Source of the DNA: Ceratothoa steindachneri
Taxonomy: Eukaryota > Arthropoda > Malacostraca > Isopoda > Cymothoidae
Length of the DNA: 64,000 bases
NCBI GenBank assembly: GCA_963969495.1
Contig: OZ018331.1
Location: 149,544,779 to 149,608,778, forward strand
Reading direction: 5' to 3'
Part shown: piece by piece, positions 55,019 through 64,000 of the stretch
Layout of the letters: each line of letters starts with the position of its first letter
Numbering within the stretch: the first letter of the stretch is position 1
Made by a program: the position numbers and the translations under genes
Notes under the pieces: generated by a model
Database searches by the model: none
Seen by the model: only the letters and a program-made list of their open reading frames with translations
Told to the model about the DNA's origin: nothing

Positions 55019-56220
55019 GAATTAAAATATGAACATTGTGATAGAACGGGTTGAGGCAGCGTTAGTTTCAACTCCTATCACATATTATTTAAAACCACGA
55101 TGCTCCCACGTGCATCTTCGCTTCGAAGCTTGGCGTCTTATCGCAGCCACCGGATGTCAATGTTTAAACAAGGAGGTTATCGTCCCTCCGTTCGCCCCCA
55201 TACGCCGACCTCGCCAGATTGAGTTAGGCTTATGGGGAGATACGGCATTGTTCCAAGCCTCGGCTGTGCATTCCCTCGAAGTTCCCACTCCATTGTCCCC
55301 CACGCCAAGGGAGTGTCTCGACTATTTAGATGGAAACCTTACCACTAAGATCAGATTGGAGATCCAGATTTTCGTCGCGAAACATCACCACGACCCTCTC
55401 TCCCTTTGTGCGCCAAGGGACCTCGACCTCGAGATTCACCATCACTTGTCCAGAAGGAGGACAATATCCCTTGAGTGCCAAAGGTTCGAGCCTTTCGTGA
55501 TGCCAAGTCCTCAAGGCTTCCCCCTCGTTGTTCAGAAAGAGAACAACGTTAGAACAGCCATTGTTCGTTCGAGCCCCGTTGACAAGAAACGGTTCTCACC
55601 CTTCCCCCTTGTTGTTCAGAGGAGAACAACATTAGAACAGCCATTGTTCTTTTGAGTCCGTTCGCCAAGAAACGGTTCTCACCCTTCCCCCTTGTTGTTC
55701 AGAGGAGAACAACATTAGAACAGCCATTGTTCTTGAGCCCGTAAACAAGAGACGGTTCTCACCCCCCCCCCCGGTTGTTAAGAAGAGAACAACGTAGAGC
55801 AGCCATTGTTCTTCAAGCCGTTCGTCGAGAAACGGTTTTCATTCCCAAGACGCCACGTCAGGATCATCTTATTCCCTCCCCCTTCGGCTGGAACTCGCCA
55901 GCGGACCGAAAATTCCTTCACGTCGCCTTCCACTGCACCACTAGTATAAAGTTACGTAAGCCAAACGTTACCTTTGAGTATTGAACCCTTTTGTCAATTC
56001 TATCCTGTGCTTTAAATGGTTTAGCGAACCACCCCATCCCTTTAACTCTATATTTGTTTTACCTTTTTAAATCCTTTAATTCTCGGATTAGCCCAAGCCC
56101 CCACGACCCTTTCCATTCTCTGTTTATGTCAATATTTTCCGTCTTGTGTTTATTGGTAGTTATTATTAATAAAACTCTATTTTATTAATGATAGCAATAT
56201 TATTATCCTTGAGCTCAGTT
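55016..56220 (+). other. Unidentified 1.2-kb block, LTR-like layout
   Basis: GC-richer than its flanks. It contains a 208-codon open frame (55029-55655, no recognised domain), four 83-bp repeats (55517-55850), a TATA-like TATAAAG at about 55945 and AATAAA at 56168. Repeats upstream of a TATA box and polyadenylation signal resemble a U3-R-U5 arrangement. However, no primer-binding site, polypurine tract or flanking duplication was found, so a solo LTR is only one possibility. Confidence 0.3.
55517..55850. repeat. 83-bp tandem repeat, four copies
   Basis: CTTCCCCCTTGTTGTTCAGA-type unit starts lie at about 55517, 55601 and 55684, with a C-rich variant near 55764. Each contains GAACAGCCATTGTTC, itself partly palindromic, and AAACGGTTCTCACC. 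Spacing is 84, 83 and about 80 bp. Confidence 0.85.
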
Positions 56221-56499
56221 CCACTTCTTAAGCATATCGAAGATACATAATATCGGCCCGCCAGACATCAACGCACTCTAAAGATAATTAAAGAAGTTCC
56301 CTCAACGAATAGTTATATATGGTATATCGTCGAGAGTCCATTCTACGACAAACATAAAGTGTGTTAACATATAATTCTAATATTCTTTAAGTAAGTTTGA
56401 TATTGATAAAAGACCGCAAATTATCTATGCACTGAATAAACTAAGTATATTACTTACCTAAATAATTATATATATACTTGCATTAACCAGCACTTGTAT

Positions 56500-56575
56500 T
56501 CACTTGTATTACGTTAACTGTTAAACTTCAAACTACAAATGAACAATTAATCAATCCTTGCTCACTTATATAGGA
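56500..56575 (-). promoter_or_regulatory. Candidate promoter of the transposase-like gene
   Basis: On the minus strand CCTATATAAG (56565-56574) is a good TATA box. A start about 25-30 bp further down would give a first exon of about 80 bp that ends at the donor at 56458. Position and orientation fit the transposon; expression is inferred. Confidence 0.4.
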
Positions 56576-57009
56576 AATGGTGCGATTGCATCACCATTTG
56601 AAACGAGGGGGCGTTATTACGTCATAACTTTACAAATGGGCTCAGAAATCAACAAGCTGAAACAATAATTATTATTGCATCATACGCCGAGTATGTGAAT
56701 GTCATTCCACTTTTCAGATAATGCAATATCTTGATTTTTTTGCGAATTATTGTAATTCATAATGAATGAGTTATCAATGACAAATATATGAAAGTATAGA
56801 AGCAACAACCAATAAATGCCTACTATTAAAAAGTTCCAATATTTTTGACTGAAATTAAAAAATATGGAGACACATAGCGACCTCTAAATATTCACCAATT
56901 TAGTCAATATTTTGAATCAGCTCTTTTAACATCTTATAGCATAATTTTAGCCATGTGGAGAACATTTCCAACTAATTTCAATTTTTTGCATATATTTTTG
57001 GACCACCCT

Positions 57010-57019
57010 ATTGTACGTC
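57010..57019. repeat. Target-site duplication of the transposon (right)
   Basis: ATTGTACGTC, matching 52181-52190 at nine of ten bases. Confidence 0.85.
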
Positions 57020-57254
57020 AATTTTCTCTTTTTAAGGATTTCCTTTATATAAAATAAAACCATTTCTTTTAACATCTCTGTAACGAACGAATATTCCGAG
57101 TTTTAATGATAAGTTATTAAAAGATAAAACGACGACAATTTCTTTTAAAAGAGTTTAATGGCGAAATAATAATTGAAACTGCGGACTGAAAATGAGAAAC
57201 AAATGAATAAAATTAATAAGCTTAAAGAATTCATCTTTACACGGATTCAAAATA
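57020..57254. other. Short AT-rich spacer
   Basis: No gene recognised; it may include the 5' region of the following Penelope-like element. Confidence 0.35.
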
Positions 57255-59530
57255 ACGTCCAGATTTATCAACCATGTTATTAACCTTTTGACTCAAGAGT
57301 TTGGTACTGATACAAACAACGCATTAGGTTTTGGGCTAAAATTTTCTCTCCCATCCGCCCCGAATGGTGTTAAAATTGCCAACGCATTTGCCAAGTTAGA
57401 AAAATTTAGTGACGTGTCCCGTAATGATATTTCCATTGTTAAATATTATGTTTATAATTGCTTAATCCATGTGAACAATAATTATCCTGTTAGGTTTCAA
57501 AAAGCGATAAGTTCCCTTAGTAATAATAATAACATTCGTGATTGTAAGGCCGATAAATCTGCCGCCGTTGTACTAATTGATAAATCCCTATATTTAGATA
57601 AGATGAATATCTTACTTTCGGATACTTTCACCTATGAGACCCTTAGAAGGCATCCTAATGACCCGGTAAACAGAGAATTTCCCTGAACTGTTCGCTCTCT
57701 ACTTAAAGGATCCCCTGACCTCATTAGCAAATTTAAATCTTCAAATGCTTCCCTTCCCTATCTTTATAGTGTTATTAAATCCCATAAACCTAATAACCTA
57801 ATGCGCCCCATCATTAGCTCTGTTGGGCGTGTTTCCTATACCCTATCAAAATGGGTATGCACCTCATTAGTAAACTTAATGAGCAACCCTACCCTGATCA
57901 TTATAACCTGGTTAGTTTCGATGTTTGTTCCCTCTTTACTAAAGTTCCCGTACCCGATCTCTTGAATTTCCTTGAAGAACACCTCGACACAGTTGCTCTC
58001 CTTATACCCGCTTCTACCATCATTAAACTCATTGCTCTTTGCATCAACAATTGCAAATTTACCTTTAATGGAAAATTTTATCGCCAAATCTTTGGAATGG
58101 CAATGGGGAATTGTTTGTCCCCCGTACTCGCCAACCTATACATGGAATTCTTCGAATCTTGGATACTTTCCAAAACTAATGAAACCCCTATAGCTTGGAT
58201 GCGATATTTTATGATATTCTTTACCCTTGGCCTAATAATCATCATCATCATCATCACTAACTCTATAATTTTAGAAGGGGATTTTTTTGAGTATTTGAAT
58301 AATAATTTCATCTTAGTTTGGTTATGACTTATGTTTTTATCAAAGTTATTTGTAATAATCTTTTATAATATTAAAACACAAAATGGTGAAGTTCAGAAAT
58401 AAGTATCGAAATTTTGTGAATTTTTAAAACCCAAAGAATTACAAATGGTGAAGTTCAAAACATTTATTTTTATATATCTTCTTCTATAACTATATTTTAG
58501 CAACATGATATTTTGAAAGGGGAAAATTTAGTTCAGAGTTCCTTTTAAAAATTATTATAATTGGCGAAGTTCAGAAAATTTATAAAAATTTAACCATGGC
58601 CGCTTTTTTTTAGATTTTAAATTTTAATCTTAGTAGCGAAGCGCAAGCTTGCCCCATAGGGAGGAGTGGAGAAACCATTGCCTGGTGTAAATATTAATAC
58701 ATTTCTTACTAAAATTAACACCTTAGTACCCTCGATTAAATTTACTTTAGAAGTTGAAAAAGATCGCACACTCCCTTTCCTAGATATTCTAATTCATCGG
58801 ACAAACCATTAATTCAAATATGAAATATATAGAAAACCCACAACCATAGACTCTTATATACATTTTTTATTCTAACCACCATAATAACATCAAACAAAGT
58901 GTTTTCTCCTCTATGTTTTTGCGTGCCCTTAGAATTGTCTCACCAGAATACCTAGACAAAGAAGGCGATAGAATATATATAATAGGGCAAATTTGTGCTA
59001 CCCTCTGTACTTTCTCGACAATTGTTATAAGTCCGCCAAGCGTTCCTATTATCAAACTAATGTTAATATCCCTAAATTTTAAGCCCCAAACTTATTAGTT
59101 TTACCCTATAACCATTTTTTCATTAAATTACCTCGTTTACTTAGGCCTCTGAACATAAATGTTAGTATTAAGTACGAGACTACAGTTTATCGCGTTCTTG
59201 TCAAAAATTCACCCCCTCTCCTACCTGTCAAAAATGTTATTATGGACAAACCGGGAAAGAACTGATGTCCGGGTTAAGCAACATCAAGCCAATGTACATA
59301 ATCACAGTAAACAATCTGCGCTTTTTCTACATATGTACAATCTTAACCATAGCATTACCTGGAACAGTGCCAAACCAGTCATAAAATGCAGTAATTATAT
59401 TTCGAGAAATATATTAGAATGTATCTCCATTAACGCGTTCCCAAATTTAAATATTAGCCCTGGTTTTATCACTACATACATAAAATCTCAAATAAAGTTA
59501 CTTCAGGAATTTGTACCCCTTAATTAGGGT
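57255..59530 (+). pseudogene. Penelope-like element copy 1 (RT plus GIY-YIG region), disrupted
   Basis: The plus strand encodes VINLLTQEFG, GLKFSLPSAPNG, CKADKSAAVVLIDKSLYLDK, MRPIISSVGRVSYTLSKW, YNLVSFDVCSLFTKVPV (first catalytic Asp) and FGMAMGNCLSPVLANLYMEF, the hallmark order of Penelope-like RTs. The next block reads RYFMIFFTL where the family has R-Y-x-D-D-I-F, so the catalytic pair is lost. About 420 bp of unrelated sequence follows, then the thumb (LPFLDILIHR, YEIYRKPTTIDSYIHF, LRALRIVSPEYLD) and an endonuclease-like end (VRVKQHQANVHNHSKQSALF, HMYNLNHSITW). The part of GIY-YIG carrying the GIY motif is missing. In-frame stop at 57684-57686 and frameshifts (near 57870) confirm it is dead. 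Confidence 0.85.
58235..58660. repeat. Insertion in Penelope copy 1 with ATC repeat and AATGGTGAAGTTCAG units
   Basis: A short ATC microsatellite (58238-58258) begins right after the damaged RT motif. Then AAATGGTGAAGTTCAGAAA occurs at about 58380, a variant at about 58444 and another, TTGGCGAAGTTCAGAAAA, at about 58562. The RT thumb resumes after 58660. The source of the inserted DNA is unknown. Confidence 0.6.
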
Positions 59531-59706
59531 TCAGAGGTGGGTAGTCTAATTCCCCCTTCCACTATTTAAGGCAATGTATGTCCTGCCTCCTGTTCATTCT
59601 TTGAAAAGGTCTTTAAGAAGAAAGACAAAAGCACTCGGAATCTTTTTTCACTTTCCTTTGTGGGTGTATCTGCATAACTTTAACTCACGTGCACTTTGTG
59701 AGCTTT

Positions 59707-59743
<37 letters not shown>

Positions 59744-59779
59744 TATATATATAGTGAGAATGGGCGGAGTAAGTAAAAT
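59531..59779. other. Spacer with (AT)n
   Basis: An AT microsatellite lies at about 59714-59755. The upstream part may be the 3' UTR of Penelope copy 1. Confidence 0.5.
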
Positions 59780-60010
59780 TCCGGAAAATACACTGAAGTT
59801 CTTTATTGACGTTTCACCTGTTGGCTTCTTCAGAATTGAACTAAACGAAGAACGCGAGATCGCTCCACATATATGCAGCAGATTTACCCCGGGTCACTCT
59901 GGCTCGACCCTCGTAGTCTTCTCTGGTTGGATTTGTCCAGCTTTAATCTTTCCGCTTCGTGTCTGATGAACCGCCCCGCTCCATTAGCCAGCCGAAAGAA
60001 TCCATCTCGG
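59780..60010 (-). pseudogene. Possible Penelope-like 3' region, minus strand
   Basis: On the minus strand GAAGAAGCCAACAGGTGAAA (59816-59835) followed by GTCAATAAAGAACTTCAGTG resembles the tail commonly seen after the GIY-YIG ORF of Penelope-like elements, preceded by broken frames. Inverted tails next to plus-strand copies are common in this superfamily, but the coding match is weak. Confidence 0.3.
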
Positions 60011-60019
60011 TGATTAGTT

Positions 60020-60441
60020 ATGGGGAGGGATTTCCTCTGGGTAAGATACGCAGACGATGTCCTGGCCATAATTTCAGTGGATACTAATGTAAGCGATAAA
60101 TTGAAGCGGCTAAATGAGGTGGATGAAAATATACAGTTTACCGCGGAAGAGGAAGAAAACAACAAAATCCCTTTCCTAGACGCGTTGATCCATAGGGATG
60201 GGGGTAGGGTGGAGTTCTCCGTGTACAGAAAACGCACAAATAGGGACGATTTTATTCATTATTTGTCTGGACACGGCATGAAAGCGAAGACCGGGGTAGT
60301 TATCGAGTTTTATCTAAGGGCTATTCGTATCTGCAGAAAAAAAGTTTTAAAGCGATGAATTCGATTACATAAAGAAAGCTTTCATAAAACTGAAGTATCC
60401 AGAGGGTCTATTAATAAAATTACGAAATAGAGTCTTCGACT
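60020..60441 (+). pseudogene. Penelope-like element copy 2, RT palm-thumb fragment
   Basis: Encodes FLWVRYADDVLAIISV (intact catalytic Asp-Asp), KIPFLDALIHRDGG, VEFSVYRKRTNRDDFIHYLS and LRAIRICRKK; after a frameshift at about 60352 it continues EFDYIKKAFIKLKYPEGLL up to a TGA at 60439-60441. It is a different, better-preserved lineage than copy 1. Sequence before the RT palm and the endonuclease are absent. Confidence 0.85.
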
Positions 60442-60740
60442 GACCTTCGAACAGGTAGCACGTGTTTCGTAGAGCTCTCAGAATATTTTGATTATTTGAT
60501 ATACTTTGGTGTGTGACATAAACATAAATATTAAGTTATAAAATCATATATTTGGTTAATATAACAAAGTTAAATTGTGGTTATTTTGTATAAATTGTGG
60601 TTATTTTGTTTTGGTGAGAAAGTGACTTTTGTTTACTTCGGGGCCATCTTGATTAGCAGGTTTTAAACTTGCGCGCACAAATTGGGGTCAAATTCTTGTT
60701 GTTTGTAAGTTTTTGTTTCTATTATTGTTCTTGTTTAAGT

Positions 60741-61769
60741 ATGGCTGACTGTTTGGATGTAGAGAGTATGCCTTTTGAAAGTAGTGTGTATGTAGTGTGC
60801 GATGTCTGTGGTGTAGAGAGGAGAGTGAATGTGTCTGAGTGCCGTGTATGTGCTTTGACTGAGGAGGTGAGTCGATTACGTGCGGAATGCTTGAGACTGA
60901 ACGATTTAGTGTCTGAAGTGAGAAGAGATGCAAGTGTACGTTTGAAGAGTCAGATTGGGACCAGGAGGGAGGAAGTTAGGCCTAGAACAGGGACTGGAGA
61001 GAAAGCAGTAAGTGAAGTAAGTGATGATGAGTGGTGGGTGAAAGTGAACAGAATAGATAAGTTAGGACAGGTTAGGTGTGTGAATGAGAGGGACATGGAA
61101 CCTGTTAGGCTAACTAACAGATTTGATGCCCTGAGAGAGAAAGAATTTGAAAGAGATTTGCCTGGTGTGGCCGTGCCTGAAAGTAGAATAGGAGGTCGAA
61201 TGAGTGAGAGCAGGAGGGAGGGTAATACTAGGCCTAGAGAGAATAGGAGAATGACTGAGGTGATTGTGATGGGTGACTCTCAGATTAGGTATTTAGATAG
61301 GAAGTTGAATGAAAGTAAATGGAAGGGAGTGAGAGTTTGTCTGCCGGGTGCTGGTGTAAATGATGTGTGTGAGAGGTATGATAGGTTGGTGTCTGGGTGT
61401 GAGAGGGAAGCAGTTGTGATTACACATGTCGGAGTAAACGATGTAAAGAAGGTGGGTACTTGTGAGTTACGACAGCGGTATAAAAGGCTGATTGAAAGGA
61501 TGTGTGAAAGTAGAGTAAAAGGCGTTGTTTCAGGTGTGCTTCCCAGAATGGATGTGGGGATGGAATGGTTGTCTCGTGCAATGGGGTTGAATGAATATGT
61601 GAAAGGTTTGTGCGAGGAGTCAGGATTGGTATTTGTAGATGTTTGGAGTGGGTTTTATGGGAATAAGGGTTTGTATGCGATGGATGGACTCCATCTGAGC
61701 CGAGATGGGGTTGAGGTTTTGTGGCGGGAATTAGATAGTGTTATTAGGTCTTTAGAGGCGGGAAACTAG
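60741..61769 (+). CDS. CR1-like ORF1: zinc-knuckle, coiled-coil, SGNH-hydrolase protein
   Basis: Start ATG 60741 (AAGTATGG context) gives 342 residues; an upstream extension to 60669 has no ATG. Residues 20-37 form a CxxC-x10-CxxC zinc-binding pattern (Cys20, 23, 34, 37), followed by a leucine-spaced coiled-coil-like helix (about 38-65). Residues 170-340 are an SGNH/GDSL hydrolase fold: VIVMGDSQIRYLD (Ser180), THVGVNDVKK (Asn233) and DGLHLSRDG (Asp315, His318). All four signature blocks are present, so the esterase may be active. ORF1 esterases are known in CR1-clade LINEs, where a role with lipids or RNA particles is proposed; the substrate is unknown. ORF2 begins 27 bp after the stop. Confidence 0.88.
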   Translation: MADCLDVESMPFESSVYVVCDVCGVERRVNVSECRVCALTEEVSRLRAECLRLNDLVSEVRRDASVRLKSQIGTRREEVRPRTGTGEKAVSEVSDDEWWVKVNRIDKLGQVRCVNERDMEPVRLTNRFDALREKEFERDLPGVAVPESRIGGRMSESRREGNTRPRENRRMTEVIVMGDSQIRYLDRKLNESKWKGVRVCLPGAGVNDVCERYDRLVSGCEREAVVITHVGVNDVKKVGTCELRQRYKRLIERMCESRVKGVVSGVLPRMDVGMEWLSRAMGLNEYVKGLCEESGLVFVDVWSGFYGNKGLYAMDGLHLSRDGVEVLWRELDSVIRSLEAGN

Positions 61770-61795
61770 GTTTTGATAGTGGTCAGGGAAATTTA

Positions 61796-64000
61796 ATGGC
61801 TCAAAGTGAGGCAGGGAAAGGAAGCAAACACAGATTTGTAGAAGGTAGGCAGGCTAATGGAAGGGCTTTAGGGTTAAACTACTTGAGTAGTGAAAGTGGT
61901 CAGGGAAATACAAGAGTACAGGGTCGGGGAAAGAGAGAAAGGAGATGCAGAGGAGATAGGCCCTCAGGTGCTTCAGGGATAGGTGGGCTGAGTTGTCTTT
62001 ACACAAATGCTCGTAGTCTTAGAAATAAGAAGGATGAATTATTTAGTTATATCATTCATGAAGATATAGATATAATATGTATAGTTGAATCATGGGTTAA
62101 TGAAAATATATTTAATGATAATGTCAGTGAATTTGAACTAGAGGGTTATACTATGTACATTAGTCAAAGGAGAGATAGGACTGGTGGTGGGTTGATTATT
62201 TATATCAGAAATAGCATTTCTTCAAATCTAAATAACTCTATAAAGCAAGGAGAAGGTGAATCATTATGGATAGATATTAAGGTTGGTAAAAATAGGAAAA
62301 TACACTTGGGAGCTTTTTATAGACCACCAGGACAGACTGATTGTATCGATGAGTTAATGATTAGGGAAATAAGTGAAGGATGCAAAGAAGATACAGTTAT
62401 TCTTGGTGACTTTAATTTAACTTCTGTAGACTGGGAAAATATGATAGGAAGAGATAGAGCAAGTTGTAAGTTTATGGAGTGTTTTGAGGATAACTTTTTG
62501 ATCCAATTTGTTAATAAGCCAACAAGGGGTGCCAATATATTAGATCTAATTCTTTCAAATGATGATCACTTAGTTCAAGGATTGAGTGTAGGGGAATCAT
62601 TGGGAAACAGTGATCATCAGATGGTTCGGTTTAATTTGCAAATAGTTAAGGGTAGAACAACGACAAACTCCACGAAAATTCCAAATTTTTATAGGGGAGA
62701 TTACGATAAATTACGCAGCATGCTAAATCAGATTAGGTGGGATATAGAATTCCATGGAAAGAATACTTATGAGATGTGGGATATTTTTAAGACTATATTA
62801 AACATGGTTCAGGAACAGTGTATTCCGATGAAGTCTATTAGGAAGAAATGTAGGAAACCATTATGGTGGAACCAAGAAATAGCTAATAAAGTTTCAGTGA
62901 AAAAAAGGGCATACCAGAGATTACAAAGTGAGAGTAGTTTAGATAATTTAAACCATTATAGGTCAACCAGAAATGAACTAAATAAGATTATTAAGAAGAC
63001 CAAAAGGACAGCAGAAATTAATTTAGCTAAAAATAATAATAAAGATCCTAAAAAATTCTTTAGCTATTATAGAATCAATAATCAATCTAACAGTGATAAA
63101 ATAGGGCCTATTAAATATGAAGGGGTTTTGAAAGAATCTGATGAGGAAATAGTAGAGGTCCTTAATGATCATTTTGCTTCAGTATTCACAGAAGAGAAAC
63201 CAGTTAGATTAATTGATGATAATTCTAGGTCAAGGGAAGTAGTGATAAATTCTATTAATATAGACAGAGAAGAAATTAAAGGGCTTATAATTCAGTTAAA
63301 TACTAGTAAGGCATCTGGCCCTGACAACATTCATTCTAGGATACTCAAAGAAGGTGTAGAAAGTATTGCAGTAGCTCTCGAGAAGATATTTATTAGATCA
63401 CTAGAGTCTGGAGAAATACCAAATGATTGGAAATTGGCAAATGTAGTGCCAATTTTTTAAAAGGGAAGCAAAGAGGACCCAAATAACTTTAGACCAGTAA
63501 GCTTAACTTCTATAGTCTGTAAAATTCTTGAGAAGATGGTTAAGAAGGGAATTTCTGATCATCTAGAGAGTAGCAGGTTAATTAATGATGCTCAGCATGG
63601 TTTTAGAAAAGATAGATCGTGTTTAACTAATTTACTGGATTTTATGGATTATGTAACTAAAGAATTAGATAGGGGTGAGAAAGTTGATGTGATCTACTTA
63701 GATTTCAGCAAAGCTTTTGATAAGGTTCCACATAGAAGACTAGTTCATAAATTAAAGCTGCATGGGATATGTGGGAACGTTTTAAATTGGATAACTGAAT
63801 GGCTGAAAAATAGGAAACAGAGAGTTGTACTGAATGGAGTGAGGTCAGAGTGGAGGAATGTTATTAGTGGCGTACCTCAGGGATCAGTTTTAGGCCCTTT
63901 ATTATTTATAATCTATGTAAATGATCTTGGGCAAGGTGTAAATAGCAAAGTGTCAATTTTTGCTGATGACACTAAATTGGCAGCTGTAGTCAAAGAGGTT
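61796..64000 (+). pseudogene. CR1-like ORF2 (endonuclease, reverse transcriptase), one nonsense codon, partial
   Basis: Start ATG 61796. The endonuclease occupies about residues 60-285: CLYTNARSLRNK (Asn71), IVESW (Glu98), AFYRPPGQTD, ILGDFNLTS (Asp205, Asn207) and GNSDHQ (Asp273, His274). The RT follows from about residue 480: SGPDNIHSRILKEG, PIF, then TAA at 63458-63460 where copy 1 has a lysine codon (PIFKKGSKEDP). The same frame continues with DPNNFRPVSLTS, DAQHGFRKDRSCLTN, YLDFSKAFDKVPH (Asp at 63711), GVPQGSVLGPLLF and FADDTKLAA (Asp-Asp at 63965-63970), and is cut by the window edge. A single A-to-T change in an A run explains the stop. Confidence 0.88.

Larger units (their letters stand above)
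54736..56458 (-). other. Predicted 5' UTR intron of the transposase-like gene
   Basis: TTATTTCAG ends two bases before ATT-ATG on the minus strand (acceptor at 54737). A good donor, TAG|GTAAGT, lies at 56457 on the minus strand. Between them is about 1.7 kb without homology to the gene, holding the TA microsatellite and the 83-bp repeats. Splicing is inferred from sequence only. Confidence 0.45.
52191..57009 (-). mobile_element. DNA transposon of unnamed family with 9-bp target duplication
   Basis: The left end AGGGTGGTCC (52191-52200) and right end GGACCACCCT (57000-57009) are perfect 10-bp inverted repeats; weaker similarity (AAAATTG-rich) extends inward. Nine identical flanking bases (ATTGTACGT) are a clear target duplication. 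The element encodes a minus-strand transposase-like gene (52697-54733) with a predicted 5' exon. Foreign material (TA microsatellite, 83-bp repeats) occupies the presumed intron and inflates the size. A 9-bp duplication is within the range of Mutator-like elements, but the protein does not look like a classical MULE to me, so the superfamily is left open. Confidence 0.85.
60450..64000 (+). mobile_element. CR1-like LINE copy 2, 5'-complete, runs off the window
   Basis: A 5' UTR (about 60450-60740, with a direct repeat of AAATTGTGGTTATTTTGT at 60572 and 60592) precedes ORF1 and ORF2. Apart from one nonsense codon in ORF2, coding is open across the visible 3.2 kb. Protein similarity to copy 1 at 14574-17064 shows both belong to one family. 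The 3' part lies beyond 64000. Confidence 0.85.

Noticed and set aside
55016..56220. Solo LTR of a retrovirus-like element
   Set aside because: TATA-like and AATAAA signals are present, but there is no convincing terminal duplication, primer-binding site or polypurine tract; listed only as an unidentified block.
60669..60740. N-terminal extension of CR1 ORF1
   Set aside because: The extension starts at a TTG; the first ATG in good context is 60741.

Overview
This window is animal nuclear DNA, most likely from an arthropod, and consists almost entirely of mobile elements and tandem repeats. The indications are animal-type non-LTR retrotransposons (CR1-like, RTE-like and an RNase H-bearing I/Jockey-type family), Penelope-like elements, mariner/Tc1 and hAT transposons, and a loose AT-rich background. 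I recognise no host protein-coding gene, rRNA, tRNA or CRISPR array. The arthropod assignment rests on element types only and is an inference.

Layout. 1-1364: featureless DNA with one short palindrome-ended repeat. 1365-8200: the best copy of a GC-rich LINE family, called LINE-A here (gag ORF1; EN-RT-RNase H ORF2; shared 3' end). 8201-14200: a run of minisatellites (49, about 31 and 24 bp units), a 115-bp inverted repeat and a pyrimidine tract. 14220-17515: an old LINE-A fragment split by a 2.8-kb CR1-like LINE. 17930-19590: rearranged LINE-A debris. 19590-25560: AT-rich DNA, a Tc1 scrap, a 1.9-kb 32-bp minisatellite and two CR1-like tails. 25560-28200: an RTE-like LINE remnant holding a Tc1-like transposon, which itself holds a LINE-A fragment. 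28660-34225: more minisatellites, LINE and mariner scraps. 35890-38170: a hAT transposase relic interrupted by a mariner. 38765-42570: a 3.8-kb satellite of 55-bp units with a 715-bp higher-order repeat. 42811-52180: two more copies of the palindrome-ended repeat, two LINE-A copies, two CR1-like relics and a decayed DUF4817-type transposase. 52191-57009: a 4.8-kb DNA transposon with terminal repeats, target duplication and a degraded minus-strand transposase of a family I cannot name. 57255-60441: two Penelope-like element relics. 60450-64000: the 5' part of a nearly intact CR1-like LINE (SGNH-hydrolase ORF1 plus ORF2), cut by the window edge.

The relations between parts are insertional rather than functional. 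Nested insertions give a relative order of events: the hAT relic is older than the mariner; the RTE remnant is older than the Tc1-like element, which is older than LINE-A4; and LINE-A2 is older than CR1 copy 1. Four LINE-A copies (A1 tentatively) are flanked by 12-14 bp target-site duplications, so this family was mobilised repeatedly here. The element closest to activity is the CR1-like LINE at the right end: its ORF1 is open and its visible ORF2 has one nonsense codon.
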